Source: Omphiscola glabra (lineage: Eukaryota > Mollusca > Gastropoda > Lymnaeidae). Taken from it: a DNA stretch of 64,000 nucleotides. The stretch is taken from NCBI GenBank assembly GCA_964017045.1, contig OZ024804.1:26824348-26888347 (forward strand), in the 5' to 3' direction. The notes under the pieces are model-generated. The model saw only the letters and a program-made list of their open reading frames with translations, made no database searches and was not told the DNA's origin. Each line of letters starts with the position of its first letter. Positions within the stretch are counted from its first letter, which is position 1. Shown one piece after another: positions 1-11,869 of this stretch. A program made the position numbers and the translations under genes.

Positions 1-1320
1 CAAGAAAGGTTCCAAACATCAATGCAAAAGCTAGAGGAATTTACATATTAAATGTTACATACACAAAATTTGACAAAATTAATTGACAAAAGACTTCACC
101 TGTACACTGAACAAATACTAGTTGACTACCAATTTGGATTCAGACAAAAGAGATCAATGACTGATCAGATTTTCACCATCAGACGCCTGTTAGAGAAATG
201 TTAAGAATACAATATCCCAGTCGATCAACGTCATTCTATGTTGACTTAAAATGGCCTAATGCTTCTTCGTCTGCAGGAGTTTGGCATACCCAACAAACTG
301 ACAAGACTGATACATAAGTTTTAACAACTCAAAAAGAAAAGTCAAGGTTCAGGGTGAATATTCAAGGGAATTTCAGATTAGACGAGGCCTAAGACAAGGA
401 GACCCACTGTATTTTATGCTATGTAACCTAACATTAGAGAGAATTATAAGAAGCATACATATTGACACCAGAAGAAAAAATAACAGGATACTTTCTGAGG
501 CAAACCCAAGACTCACAACCAATGGGCACTCTCTACAATCAACCCCTTCAGTATCTTGCATATGCTGATGACATAGCACTGTTATGGAAAAGTAGTAAAG
601 ACATATCAAAAGCTTTTTATTGAATTAGAAGACACATCACTACAAAAAGGTTTGGAAGTTAACAACCAAAAAACAAAATACATGACTGTGTTAAGAGGAG
701 AAAAGACAGATGAAACCATTTAAATTAGAAACCTGACTTTTGAAAAAAGTAAATCAATTCAAATAACTAGGATCCATGAAAAAAAATTAATTACTAACAG
801 AAAAAAGGAAAGAATATCAACAGGAAATAGGACATACTTCAGTACTCACAAAATACTGAAAAGTAGAAACATTACAAGAAAAACAAAGAAAACTATTTAT
901 AAAATTGTAATCAGACCAGTTGTAAAATATGCAAGTAAAACTGTGACCTTAACAAAAACAGCAGAAAACCTATTAAATATATAGGAGAGAAAATATGAAT
1001 AGAGAATACGAACCAATCGTATAGACTCTATCAGGATCCCACGATAGTAGCAGAAAAAAAAAGGGCAGGCTACACTTTGCGGGATTTAAAAAGAATGCCA
1101 AATGACAGAGTAGTGGGTACATCACCAAAACCCCAGAGGAAACAAAAACGGCTCAAAAGCAGACTTAGGCTTAGATGGATGGATGATGTGGAAAAAAGAT
1201 CTGCAACAACTGAGAATCCAAGCATGGAAAAGAAAAGCATTAGTTAGGTCTGAGTGGAAGGAAGTGGTGAGGCAGGCCAAAGCCTTACATGGGCTGTAGC
1301 GTCACATGGATGGATGGATG
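1..1320 (+). mobile_element. Degenerate non-LTR retrotransposon (LINE), reverse transcriptase 3' part
   Basis: Broken reverse-transcriptase reading frame on the plus strand. The catalytic motif is visible at 555-581 as LAYADDIAL. It is preceded near 380-405 by the RRGLRQGDP motif, and the C-terminal tail at about 1165-1275 reads RWMDDVEKDLQQL and then [11 protein letters not shown] in shifting frames. Stops and frameshifts throughout make it a pseudogene. The 3' end runs into an ATGG microsatellite at 1303-1320, typical of LINE tails. The same 3' end recurs on the minus strand at 18104-18340. The 5' part lies outside the window. Confidence 0.85.
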
Positions 1321-1422
1321 TTTGTTGGAACGACCCTTACCATAAGACATTTCTTTAGGCGCACGCAAAGCGGTGCAATTATTTGCCTGACGCTGGTGGA
1401 GGTGATCCCATGCACATTTGAT

Positions 1423-1477
1423 CAGACAAGCTTCTGGTATGAGCCAGACAAGCTTCTGGTATGAGCCAGACAAGCTA
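1423..1477. repeat. 22-bp direct tandem repeat, 2.5 copies
   Basis: The unit CAGACAAGCTTCTGGTATGA plus GC occurs at 1423 and 1445, with a partial third copy from 1467. Confidence 0.85.
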
Positions 1478-1499
1478 ACATTCTGATACAGAACCACCA

Positions 1500-2045
1500 G
1501 GGTAAAGTTAGTTGTTAGTTAAGCAATTCTTTGGAAAGCAAATAATTTTAGTACTTTAAATTCTGCATTATCTCTAGCTAGGATTACCCTGGTCTGAGGT
1601 CACACGGTTACAAATTCTAAGAATTAAAAAATAGAGAAAATTCTAAACTTATAAGACAAAATCTATTTTTACTGATCAAGACACTCTAGCACAAATATGT
1701 GATATGGATTGATTGATTGATTCATCTCACCTAGGAGTGCTGGTTAGATGGTTCTTGATGCTTTGGTGTAATTTTTCTGTGAATTGTACATCAAGTGTGA
1801 ACAGGTAAGAGAGAAATGTGATGCCCTGTAGGTAGAAAGAGGATCCATTGTGTTATTATCATTTATAGATACAGTAAGTAAATGGGTCAGAAATCACAAT
1901 TTATTTACAAAACATAAAAGGTTTATCTCCAAAGTTAATGTTAAATTTATTTTAACTTCTTAACTTGTGAATTGAAAAAAACTTTTAACTTATGAAAATT
2001 TTAAATCCACAATTCCATGATGAATGAAAAAATACAAAAACTAAC
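1500..2045. other. Intronic AT-rich sequence with no gene seen
   Basis: This lies downstream of NCAPG2 exon 5 on the minus strand and so is probably intron 5. I could not find exon 6 here by reading for the expected continuation. Confidence 0.5.
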
Positions 2046-5000
2046 CATTGGCGTGTTGACAAACTGATGATGGTATGTGCACTGCAATAATAACGACACA
2101 ACAACTGCTGCACTGTCACTGTTGAGCTCAATGGCCGAAAGTACTTTCTGTACTGCTTTCACACGAGAAACATCTGCTTTCTGTAATTAGAAAAACACAT
2201 AAGCTATTTTATCAGTGCATGAATTAGCCTTTTCGTTACCGATGACATCTGCTCGACGTCACGATCACCCACTTTCAATTACCAAGGACGTCACAGTGAG
2301 GTCATAACAAAAAGGCAAAGAACTTTTCTGAAATACCAAGGACGTCACGTCAACATTTATATTTCAATGCTATATATTTCTTTATTCGTCAATCTATAGA
2401 GAATTTAATAAGCAAATAGGATAGAGAACGAAAATCACCGGAAGTTTCTTCTTGAAGTTTTTTATTGCCAAGTCAGCAAAAATAGATGCCAAAACCAGCG
2501 GTAATGAAAGGGTTAAGCCAAAGTATTTTGTTAAATAATATTAAACAAACAATTTTTTATCAAGGTTACCCAGCCTTTCTTTTTAAGGATATTAAAGCAA
2601 GCTCAGGAATATTACAATCCTATCTGATTTAAAAGCCATAGTAAAAAAAACTCCAGCTCTAGTTTTTAGGGTCTGCATTTTTTTTCATTAACACCCGGGT
2701 TTTTTTTTACATTTTGTAATTCCAGATAAAATTATTGCTTGAGGAAAATATAGAGTTTTTTTTTTTTATTCTCTTTTAAACATACCGTTGATTTTGTCTG
2801 TGTACATTTGAAGAGGAGATAAACGATAGTATTCCCCATTAACTCTTCACAGCCAGGTAGTCTCCAAACCCACCATGTTTCAAAAAGGCGACACATGTCA
2901 TCTTTCAATGAATTCCTATCATTGGTTAACGTCGGAAGAACTCCTTCAGGATTAAATAAAATATCTTAATTTTTTTTTTTTAATATGTAAATAGTAAAAT
3001 TTATATTCATGCTTTTTCCACACTAAAATTAAGTTATCACAAAAAAAAAAGAACATGAACCTTAGTTCTGACTTAAATTAACTTGCGTATTAAATTTTAA
3101 ATATTTATGTGAAAATCTAATGCTGCTGTTAATATGCATTTTTTTTTTTTTAAATCTGCAATATTGAAAAAGGAGCCCTGATTCCACACCGATGGTAACA
3201 TTGAAATCATCCATGCAACGTGCACATCCGTTAAGGGATTTTAATGCCAAAGCTGATAGGGCAATGGGACATCTATATTTAATGCATGCAAAAAAACATG
3301 TAATCATATTTTCATATTCCTGCACCCTGTCCATTTTAGGGGGTCATCCATATATGTACTGAGCATGTGTAAAAGAGCGTGGTGGTGGTGTGGGGGGGGG
3401 GGGGGGGGGGTTTCCACCAGAATGTACCTATATTTATTGCATTGATTCTGCAATATTATCCTCAGAGTCTCTAATAAAGCCAACTGTCACTTGAAAATCT
3501 GTAAAATCCATGATTTTTTTTATTAGGCCTATTAAGGCTATAAATATATCCCCACAAAGTTTCGCAGATATCGGTGTACTAATGCTTTGTGTTTTCATAA
3601 ATAGTGCGCTAGATATCGCTGCAGTAATATTATTATTTAGCAAAGTGACAACACACTCTAGTCCACCATGTGTACCAGTGATGTAATTATTCAATTGTTT
3701 TCTCTGTTTTCACAATTGCTGTGGGTCAGACCAATGAAAAAGCCTAATAATGTAAAAAAAACTATGTCACAGGCATGGTAGCAGACAAAGGCAGATAATA
3801 AAGCTGTTGTTTACTGATGACTTACTGTTGCCACATCTAGCCAGTTCATTGTGACACACAATGAACAATATGACAAACAATCTCCATCATTATAAAACGC
3901 TGTGATATTAATATAGCCTTTGAAACTCCCACATATCCCCCTACCCTTGCGCCCCATACGCCCAATCTCCTAAATCAACAACCCCCACCTCCCCTCTCAG
4001 TGCGTACGTAATATAATTAAATCCATTCACTGTGAGGTATTTATAGAAAGGGCTAAAACTAAAACTTCAAAATTTAATAATATTTCTATTTAATTGGAAC
4101 AAAATTCTAGAATATTTTTAACCCAGTTTCTTAAAATCGTAATTCTGGCATGTCTCTGCATACATTTGTAAAACACATCTCAAAATCGTACATTGTAATC
4201 CAATATCATAAGAGCAAACAGGTCTGATCATTTTCTGATGCACTCATGAAATGAATTATTTATCAATTTTCAATTAAAATCTATGAATTGTTCTTACCAT
4301 GCATAATAATAGCTATCTCTTTTAAAGACTGTGGTACAACTAATTTGACTTGAGTGCTCTTATCATCTTTACCACTGTAAGTTTGTTGTAAAGACTTTAA
4401 TGTGGAAACTGCAAGGTGGGTGACACAGTGTAAAATCTGGCACATCTTATCCAGCTGCTGCAAACAAAAATTTAGAGAAAAAAAACCCAATGAAAACATA
4501 AAACCAAAGAAGTCATAAGAAACTACTAAAAATGTAAATTGTTCATTTGATTTTTAAGATCAAATTTACAATTTTCAACTTTAGGATTAATAATATTAGC
4601 ATAATGTAAGTAAATCAATCAATAAATGGGGTAACATTATTTCAACATTAAATTACATACTACCTTATCACTTTCCACATCATTTTCTTCACTCAAGAGA
4701 ACTGCCATGCAAATTGAAAGGACTCCATCCCAGAAGTCTTCTAACTGATGTTTGCTAAACTCCAACAATGTATCTTTAAGTGTCCCATCATTGAATAGCT
4801 ATGACCAGAAATAAAATATGTCAATGGCAGTGGTGAACGTCTTATGGTTAACTATTCCATATAGTTGTATCGCAGTTAATTATAAGAGTAAGACTCAACT
4901 TTTAAAAAAACTGTCTAACTTGGCAGAGGGAGGAGGGGGCATTTCAAAAATAAATTTCTGTTGAATTTACTTTTGAAAGAAAGAAAATATTTAATTTTTT

Positions 5001-7059
5001 GCAATACTATCTTTATAATCATGGTTATTAAAAATTGTTTCCCTCTTGCTTTGCTTATATTATATTGAAGTAACAACATTAAATCGAGTGAATTAAAAAT
5101 GATTGCATAGAAAACGTGTAACTGTTTGACCTACTTAACCCACCCCCTCCCCATTGTGTTTAAGATGAAGGGATGCCAGAATGTCAGTCTGAGGATGACT
5201 TTGGGACAAAGCATCAGTCCCCTCCCCATTGTGTTTAAGATGAAGGGGTTCCAGAATGCCAGTCTGAGGATGACTTTTGGGACAAAGCACCAGTTCTGTT
5301 TCTGCTCCTTTTTATTTTGTCAGGACTCCATTGAACACCTGAATCAAGCACACACACACACACACACACCCCCCCCCAACCCCGCTTTGATGACTTTCAA
5401 ACTTCCCACCTTAAATTGGCAAAAAATTTAGTCATCGTCACTGCTCCATATATCTGGATTGTGGATGGGGAACGTTTTTTTACGGTGTATTCAATGCAGT
5501 AAAAAGTTGCCTGGTGTGTTGCAATAAAAATTCAGACAGCTAATTCTCAGGTAATGAAGGGTGGAAGGCAGTGCACTGAGGATAAACTGATGTTTTTGTG
5601 ACAAGCACTGTAACCATGACTACCTTCCGCTCAGCTGACAATGCAGAGTCAAAGAATGCAAAATCAACCAGGATTTCCCTTAAGTAACAATGTGTCCAGA
5701 GAATGATTTTATTGCACCTTTAGCAACAGCTTTACATGTTTTCTTTTAGCTCTCCAAATCACTGAGTAGACTCAGATCATTCTGCTGAGTAGGCAAGGCA
5801 CATGCAAACCAGACTTTCAGATAGACCTTCATTGCAAAAAGTTTTGAAGTGGCCTTGAGATGAAAGTTCATGTGTAGTCAGTTGCAATTGGGAAATAGGA
5901 ACATTTTGAGACTGTCTTGGCCATCAATCAGGCTCGGTGGTAAGCTCTTTCAAAATTTTAGCAGAGGACATTTTTCCATCCCAATGTACTGTTAATGGAC
6001 AGTTTGGGCCAAATGATGCCTGAATCTCTTTAGCTACCGCACTTTTCACTGGTTTTTTTTTGGTTAAATATTAGGGTTGACAAACTATGTCTAAGACTAA
6101 GTGATTCTTCTGCAGCTTCAATGACTTATGTTGCATGCCTGTTACTGAGTTTGGTTCTGGCTAATGCAACAGCTTAACCTGGACTGACAATTTTGGTAGG
6201 CCTGCTTTCCTTGGGTTGACTAAGAGTCTGTTGCAAATCAAAAAAATTCAGAGACCTTATCAGTAAAGCAACTGGTTTCAGTCTCACTTAAACTGTTGCG
6301 GAACTCCATATTAGTCACGATGTTGCATCACTCAGCTCAGTCTCCTTTGTCTTGTGTTTCTTTCACCATGTTCGATATTTATGCTAGAATTAACTAACAA
6401 GGATATTTTATACTATAAATATAAAATTAACTAATTGTATGAATTGACCTAATTAAATTTGCATGGATATTGGGGCTAATGTTGAGAGATATCACCGTGA
6501 CTTCGTTAGGGATACAAATACATGTAGGGTTCAGGTTAGGTTTAGGGATAGATTTAGGGTTCAGGTTAGGTTTATTAAATTATTAGTATTAGATTAGGGA
6601 TACATTTAGGAAATTTTTTCAATATTTTTAAACATTTTATTCTTAATTTTACGGTTCACTGCAATAAAGTTGGCAGCCATGGTAAAAAACGCGGTGAGAT
6701 CTCTCAACATTTACTTTCATTTACCTATATTGGTAACAGTTTACTCTGAGTTTATGGTACTACCACAGTATAATGAGTATACATTAGTATACTGTTGTTT
6801 TTAGACATAGTGAAGTTAGTGGTATACCAAGTTATTTTAGCTTGTTTGGGCTTTTGAATTCAATGTCATTATGATAGGAATAGAGGAGGAGAGAAGGAGT
6901 TAGTTTATTAAATTATTCACCAAGCCTAACACTAACACTAGTCTAATACTAGTAATAGTTCTAACCAACCAGACCAACCTGTTTAGCGATTCTAGCAAGA
7001 TTGTCCACATCTTTATTTTCCACAGTGGATATTAGTTCCAGTCTTCTTGATGCAGCCAT
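2046..7059 (-). CDS. NCAPG2: Condensin-2 complex subunit G2, first five coding exons (gene continues beyond left edge)
   Basis: Exons read on the minus strand: 7059-6979 (MAASRRLELISTVENKDVDN onward, 27 codons), 4798-4664, 4457-4298, 2943-2786 and 2180-2046. All have AG/GT borders and phases 0,0,1,0,0, so the joined frame stays open for 223 codons. The product matches the N-terminus of NCAPG2 by pattern: LLEFSKHQLEDFW corresponds to the vertebrate LLDELSRKQKEELW region, followed by IIMHG-VLP and then LFETWWVWRLPG, the conserved TWW-x-x-GLP stretch. NCAPG2 is the HEAT-repeat subunit of condensin II, which binds the kleisin and helps compact chromosomes in the nucleus. The start is chosen because it gives about 50 residues before the LEDFW block, as in vertebrates. 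Exon 6 onward is not visible. The family call rests on remembered sequence. Confidence 0.85.
3062..3694 (-). other. Two unrecognised open stretches inside NCAPG2 intron 3
   Basis: Minus-strand open frames at 3694-3434 (86 codons) and 3334-3062 (90 codons) look protein-like: CVVTLLNNNITAAISSALF, then LCGDIFIALIGLIKKIMDF, and IALSALALKSLNGCARCMDD. The helical, leucine/isoleucine-rich pattern resembles HEAT or armadillo repeats. They are not part of NCAPG2, because exons 3 and 4 join without a gap in the family alignment. They could be a transposon remnant, a nested pseudogene or chance. No function is proposed. Confidence 0.3.
3392..3410. repeat. Run of 19 G
   Basis: Homopolymer of G on the plus strand inside an NCAPG2 intron, preceded by GTGGTGGTGT. 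Length is prone to sequencing error. Confidence 0.8.
5144..5293. repeat. 75-bp tandem duplication
   Basis: Two copies beginning CCCTCCCCATTGTGTTTAAG, offset by 75 bp (5151 against 5226), with a few substitutions. In NCAPG2 intron 1. The open frame across it is a by-product of the duplication. Confidence 0.85.
5348..5378. repeat. (CA)n microsatellite followed by a C run
   Basis: About 11 CA units followed by nine or so C, in NCAPG2 intron 1. Confidence 0.85.
6474..6725. mobile_element. GG-terminus MITE with telomere-like core, copy 1
   Basis: The left end GGCTAATGTTGAGAG and the right end (reverse complement GGTAAATG, then AATGTTGAGAG) form terminal inverted repeats, with a 10-nt extra stretch on the right. 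The flanks GATATTGG (6466-6473) and TATATTGG (6726-6733) match in 7 of 8 bases, as an old 8-bp target duplication would. The core holds GGGTTCAGGTTAGGTTTAGG motifs and the stretch CATTTTATTCTTAATTTTAC shared with the copies at 48 and 61 kb. No coding capacity. Classification is uncertain; see findings for a possible Merlin link. Confidence 0.75.
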
Positions 7060-7164
7060 TGCTGTTGTTCAAATGTTGCAGCTAAATTATACTCAACATC
7101 AAGAAAAATAAAACGTTTATAGACGTACATTACAATTATAAACAATATTTAATTTTATTTGTTT

Positions 7165-7200
7165 ACCGCGCTTTTCAAAACTTCCGGTATTAAAAATGGC
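7165..7200 (-). promoter_or_regulatory. Candidate NCAPG2 core promoter with ETS site
   Basis: ACCGGAAGT on the minus strand (7188-7180) is a canonical ETS/GABP site, 121-129 bp upstream of the NCAPG2 start codon. A TATA-less ETS promoter suits a housekeeping mitotic gene. Inference from motif and position only. Confidence 0.4.
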
Positions 7201-8542
7201 CGTCACTACGTACACCGCCGCGGTGTACCTAGCAAAACCACGGACTGTTGCATACGTATACCGCAGCAGTGTACCAGCAGCCAGCAACAATGGTCTTTGC
7301 CAAGTCTTACTCTTTTGCATTTTTACCCAGGGCTGGAATCATACGCATGCGAACGACGTTCCTGTAAATTAAAAAAAAAAATTTGCTTCGGAATATAAAT
7401 ATTTTTTGCCGTGGTTGGGAGGGAGATAGTGGGGTACAAAAATGCTTGGGAAGCAATGTCGTGTGTTAAAATTTGTATCGTAGGTCCCGTACCACTTTAT
7501 TCCCCAGTGTATCTGTTTGGTTCAGTCCCACGAAACAATTGTGTCACAAATACGTCACGTACAGTGGACTTGAAATTAAAGATGTCAGAGGATACCGCCA
7601 TACGCACCAGAAGAAATCGAAAATCAACAACCCCACTTTTCCACAGTGCGTGTATATATATGAAGGGCTCAAGGGAAAAACCAGTGATGTCAGGTTTTGA
7701 GAAAAATGACAATAAAGTTTGAAAATTCCTCATAAAAAGTATCAATATATTAAAATTTCTAAATATTTATTTATTGACTACGCTGCTTTTTCCAGTTGGA
7801 CCTGTGTGTCATATTATTCTATTGAATGGAATGTAGCCACACTGGAGATAACTTGCAAATTATATATATATATATATACATATGGATGGACCCATATCAT
7901 ACTGATCTAGAAATTTTAATCTAGTGACTCTGTGCTTTTTATAGTCGTTATTATATTTCCTGGTATTTCGCACGGTAAATTGCCACAAAATTTTTTTTTT
8001 CCACATCACAACTTTCGGCCACTTAAATATCCACATAAAATTGTATTTGCTGCCATTGATAGTTGCTTCTGCCTTTTAAAAAAAAACATCAGTTTTGATT
8101 CTTTTTGATTAACACAGCAGTATATGCTTGTTTTGTTTTTTGTTTGTTTGTTTTTGTTTTTTTTGTGTGAATTTGGTTTGAGCATTAATTTTATTGGTGC
8201 ATTTTTTTCTTCTTTCTAGAAAGTAAATTACAGAAAAAATCTACAATAACTGAAGTATTTGATTATGTTCATTTTGGATCTTTTGGTAAAAATTAATTAC
8301 AATATAATTACCTTGGGTTGGAAATTGCGGGAAATTTTTTTGAAATTGAGAGGGGATAAGGCGCTGCAAAAAAGGTTAAAATCCATGCCCTATACTATAA
8401 CATTTACAGAGGTCACCCCCACCCCCCAAGCCGTCATCAATTTTTCTTTCCATCCCAATTCATGTGGCAGCCCTAATTCTATGACTCTGTGGTAATCATA
8501 ATTCTATGACTCCCATCACCACATTTCGAAATAAATTCTCAC
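7201..8542. other. Intergenic sequence, no gene seen
   Basis: AT-rich with homopolymer T/A tracts and a short (TA)n at about 7859-7877. Open frames here are short, overlap on both strands and show no recognisable motif. Confidence 0.5.
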
Positions 8543-8692
8543 GACTGTCAATGTTACTGCATCCCGATTCACAACTTATGTGGTGGCCCTAAGACTGTCA
8601 ATGTTACTGCATCCCGATTCACAACTTCTATGGTGGCCCTAAGACGGTCAATGTTACTGCATCCTTATTCACCACCTCCGTGGTGGCCTGTA
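8543..8692. repeat. 50-bp tandem repeat, three copies
   Basis: Copies start at 8543, 8593 and 8643 with GACTGTCAATGTTACTGCAT. The third is the most diverged. Each ends in GTGGTGGCC or a close variant. Confidence 0.9.
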
Positions 8693-8732
8693 AATCAGAG
8701 CCTTTTTTCGGAGCTCGCATACCTGTACTCAT

Positions 8733-8833
8733 TGGCGTAGCTAGGTCTAGTTTTGCCATTTGGCTGAAAATGCCACCCCTGCAAATTAAGAAAAAAAAGA
8801 TCAACATGTGAGACCCCCCTTCGTACGCCATTG
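8733..8833. mobile_element. Possible short MITE remnant
   Basis: Left CATTGGCGTAGCTAGG and right CGTACGCCATTGGA are imperfect inverted repeats around about 100 bp. No convincing target duplication. Related TGGCGTA/TACGCC ends occur elsewhere in the window. Confidence 0.35.
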
Positions 8834-9459
8834 GACTGACGATAATAAAAAAAACCACTGTAGCTGCAACTGCACTATCACTGTTAGGATTTACTCAACA
8901 GATTTATGTGTTTCTCTCTACATCAACAGCTCGTTGGAAATATTTAGAAAAAAAATACTAACGGCAAAATCGTTATCTGATACTCGCTGGGAACCAAGAC
9001 TGGCAGTATTGTACCTATATTAGTTTATCAGCTTGGTGAGGTTTATAATGCAATTTTTCCATTTCAGAAGCAACAAATTATCCTATAGTGCGACAAGCAG
9101 CTACACTATTCGTTGAAGGTTTCAAATTAATTTATACATGATACTATTACTAAAGGATTACAAACATCATGCGAAGAAAGTCTGTCCCCATGCTACCATT
9201 CAAGAAATCACCACTGAACCTTCTAAATTGTCTACGTCTACAGTCAAGCCGATGCCAGGATCTTAGAACCGTCCTATGGGCTATGCATCCAGTGTGGCCG
9301 CAGAAGGGGTGGGAGAGGGGGCTCTAATACTTAAGGGGTCCAAAATTGTAATGTAGAAAAATAAACGATCAACTTTGTATGCAGGGGGCACAAAGCTAAA
9401 AAGTGGCAAAGGGTCGGGGGGGGGGGCCCTCCAAAAGTCACGCGACGGCTGTATGCTTG

Positions 9460-9545
9460 GTTACCGGAAATTTGATCGAAAGAAATTTCGTTGACGGAAA
9501 ATTGATCGACGGAAATTTGATCGAACGGAAATTTTGTCGAATCTT
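9460..9545. repeat. Degenerate repeat of GGAAATTTGATCGA
   Basis: Five or so diverged copies of a 13-18 bp unit, for example GACGGAAATTTGATCGAACG. No gene. Confidence 0.65.
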
Positions 9546-9619
9546 TTTTTTAGTTCAGACGTCAAAATGTTCGTCAAATTTTTTTTTGAACGCACTATAC
9601 TTTATAGTAAATCAAAATA

Positions 9620-9865
9620 ATGCGTTCATACCACTCAAGTTTGCGCTTTTTTACAGACACCAGGAGGTCATCGTACTTCCCAATTGCTTGAAGAATCCTT
9701 TCTTTCACTGACTTGTTCATTGGTGATATGGTCTCTATAGCAAATGCCAAGAATGCCTCTGAAATATCTCATCTCCATCGCCTTTATTTTCCTTTCAAGT
9801 TCTGCTGTTAATGTCCAGGACTCACGGGCATATAAGAAAATGGATTGGATTAATGACCTCACTTT
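9620..9865 (-). mobile_element. LINE (RTE-like) C-terminal fragment
   Basis: Minus-strand translation gives SIFLYARESWTLTAELERKI and FRGILGICYRDHITNEQV, the same C-terminal segment as the copies at 11, 46 and 54 kb. Truncated at both ends and frameshifted. Confidence 0.85.
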
Positions 9866-10148
9866 GGGGAATCCCAAAACCCGACTTCAATTGTTGGACC
9901 TGAAAGATGTGTGTGATAACTTTCCCGTTCTTCACCGAGCATTATTTGCGGCATAAACTAAATCTGGCGATCGACATGGTCAATATGAAGCATATTTTTA
10001 AAATGATCTTTTCATCCATTTTTATTAAAATTCATTCAATGTACATGGTTCAAACCAGTGTAAAAGAAAAACATACCGCGATGATACCCCAAGATGAGCA
10101 CCGGTGGAAAAAAAAAGACGATTTGTTGATTACCGAAGTACCTGTATG

Positions 10149-10310
10149 CAGAGGCGTAACAACGGCTTGGCATTGGGGCAGTTGCCAAGGGCGCCAGCCT
10201 GCGCCAGTTCAAAAGGGCGCCGCTAAATCTCTAATTTTTAATTTTTATTTAAATATCAACGGCGCCAAAATGAACTAGCCAAGGGCGTCAAAAACCCAGT
10301 TACGCCTCTG
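10149..10310. mobile_element. hAT-type MITE, GGCGCC family, copy 1
   Basis: Begins CAGAGGCGTAAC and ends GTTACGCCTCTG, a 12-bp terminal inverted repeat. It is flanked by a perfect 8-bp target duplication, CCTGTATG, at 10141-10148 and 10311-10318. CAG-type termini with 8-bp duplications are the hAT signature. The interior has GGGCGCC motifs and no coding frame. A second copy lies at 36162-36314 in the STAT gene. Confidence 0.9.
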
Positions 10311-10319
10311 CCTGTATGC

Positions 10320-10955
10320 TGTTCATGTTTCATTCTCTCATATTATGGAACATTTCACTATAATTTTCTGGGGAAGGGATCTTTTAAGATTAAAAAAAAA
10401 ACGAAAATGATGGTAAACATTGCATCAAATAAACATGGTAATGGGGTGGGAGAGAGAGAGAGAGAGGCTATAATCAGTCTTGGTAAACAAAAATGAACGG
10501 AACAAAGTATGAAAAAACCTGAAAAAAATGATGCAGCAGAACAACGAAATTTTGGACAAGAAGCCTTCTTCGGCGAACAAACAATATTAAAAACAAAATA
10601 AAATATTTAATAAAAAAAACATTTATCTGCAAATAAACACAGAACTAATTAAACAACCCATAAAAACATTGTTTTTTTTAAATAAATCCTTTATAAAAAA
10701 TAAATTCGAGCAATGAGCTTTTTCACACCCACGCCCATGAACTTTATAAATATTCCAATGACCCATCCGTTTTGCACGCAAATTTATTTCACCAACTATT
10801 TCAGAAAACCAAAAGGAACTATTACGCACCAAACGCACTTGCGATATTTTTTTTGTTTAAGAATCTAATTTAGCGCAGTTGTTGTAATAGTTTAATAAAA
10901 TACCGACTCAAGTCTGTGGTCTGTGTAACAACTGAGCTTAATTCACCATTCTCAT
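10320..10955. other. Intergenic, no gene seen
   Basis: Contains a short (GA)n near 10448-10466. Otherwise low-complexity AT-rich DNA. Confidence 0.5.
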
Positions 10956-10956
10956 C

Positions 10957-11800
10957 ATCATCATCATCAGGTCCCTTAGTCCTTCGACCGTTGGGGCGCC
11001 ACAGATGATATGTACACTATTCTTCTCAATTCCTCTCGGTCTTCTGCCCTAAGCATAGCATCGCCTAATTTTAATCCCGTCCATTCTTTGATATCATCTT
11101 CCCATCTTTTTCTTTGTCTTCCTCTTCTTCTTCCTCCTCTAGTAGTGCCCTGCAAGATCTCTTTGGCGAGCCCTTGTTTTCTGGTCACGTGGCCATACCA
11201 CTCAAGTTTGCGCTTTTTAACAGGCGTCAGAAGTTCATCGTATTGCCCATTTGTTTGACGAATCCTTTCTTTTATTTGCTCATTGGTGACGTGGTCTCTA
11301 TAGCAGATGCCAAGAATGCCTCTGTACCATCTCATCTCCATCGCCTTTGCCTTTATTTTCCTTTCAAGTTCTGCTGTTAATGTCCAGGACTCACAGGCAT
11401 ATAAGAAAATGGAGAGGATTAATGAGCGCATCAGCCTCATTTTGGTGCTGGGGGCTATATTTTTGTCGTTCCATATTTTCTTGAGCCTCTTTAGTGCTGT
11501 CGTGGTCTGCTCAATCCTGGCCATCAATTCGGGCTTGGAGCCTTGTTCCGAAACTATTGCTCCGAGGTACTTGAAGCTGCCAACTGTCTCTAATCTTTCC
11601 TCACCGACCTTAATTTCAGTGGAGATGCCAGTGGTGCTATTTGTTACCATTTTTGTCTTTTCTGCACTGATTTGCATGCCAAAGGACGATGAAGTCTTGT
11701 CGAGACTCTTTACCAGGATGGCTAGCTCTTCCTCGCTTCCAGCCAGTCCGTCTATGTCATCCGCAAAACGTAGGTTGGCGATTGTTCTACATTCCTTTTA
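10957..11800 (-). mobile_element. 5'-truncated LINE (RTE-like), reverse transcriptase C-terminal part with ATG-repeat tail
   Basis: An open minus-strand frame of 233 codons (11677-10976) begins in the thumb region after the catalytic motif. It contains VGSFKYLGAIVSEQGSKPEL, LYACESWTLTAELE, YRGILGICYRDHVTNEQ and LEWYGHVTRKQGLAKEILQG, and ends near the terminal (ATG)n tail, read on plus as CATCATCATCATCATC at 10955-10969. The upstream part to about 11800 has frameshifts. This family has at least five other fragments here. Clade assignment to RTE is by general resemblance and tail type. Confidence 0.88.
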
Positions 11801-11869
11801 TGCCTCACATCACATGAATGATCACTCACTTCACTTCTCCAACCAATATTCACGCCCTTAAGTTTAAAC

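Noticed and set aside
5126..5431. 101-codon plus-strand frame
   Set aside because: It is generated by a 75-bp duplication plus a CA microsatellite, inside an NCAPG2 intron.
6540..6600. Interstitial telomere
   Set aside because: TTAGGG appears only within a longer, irregular GGGTTCAGGTTAGG pattern that belongs to a MITE with target duplications. It is not a (TTAGGG)n tract.
11307..11861. 184-codon plus-strand frame opposite the LINE
   Set aside because: It is antisense to the reverse-transcriptase frame, which alone shows family motifs. The same applies at 46449 and 54372.
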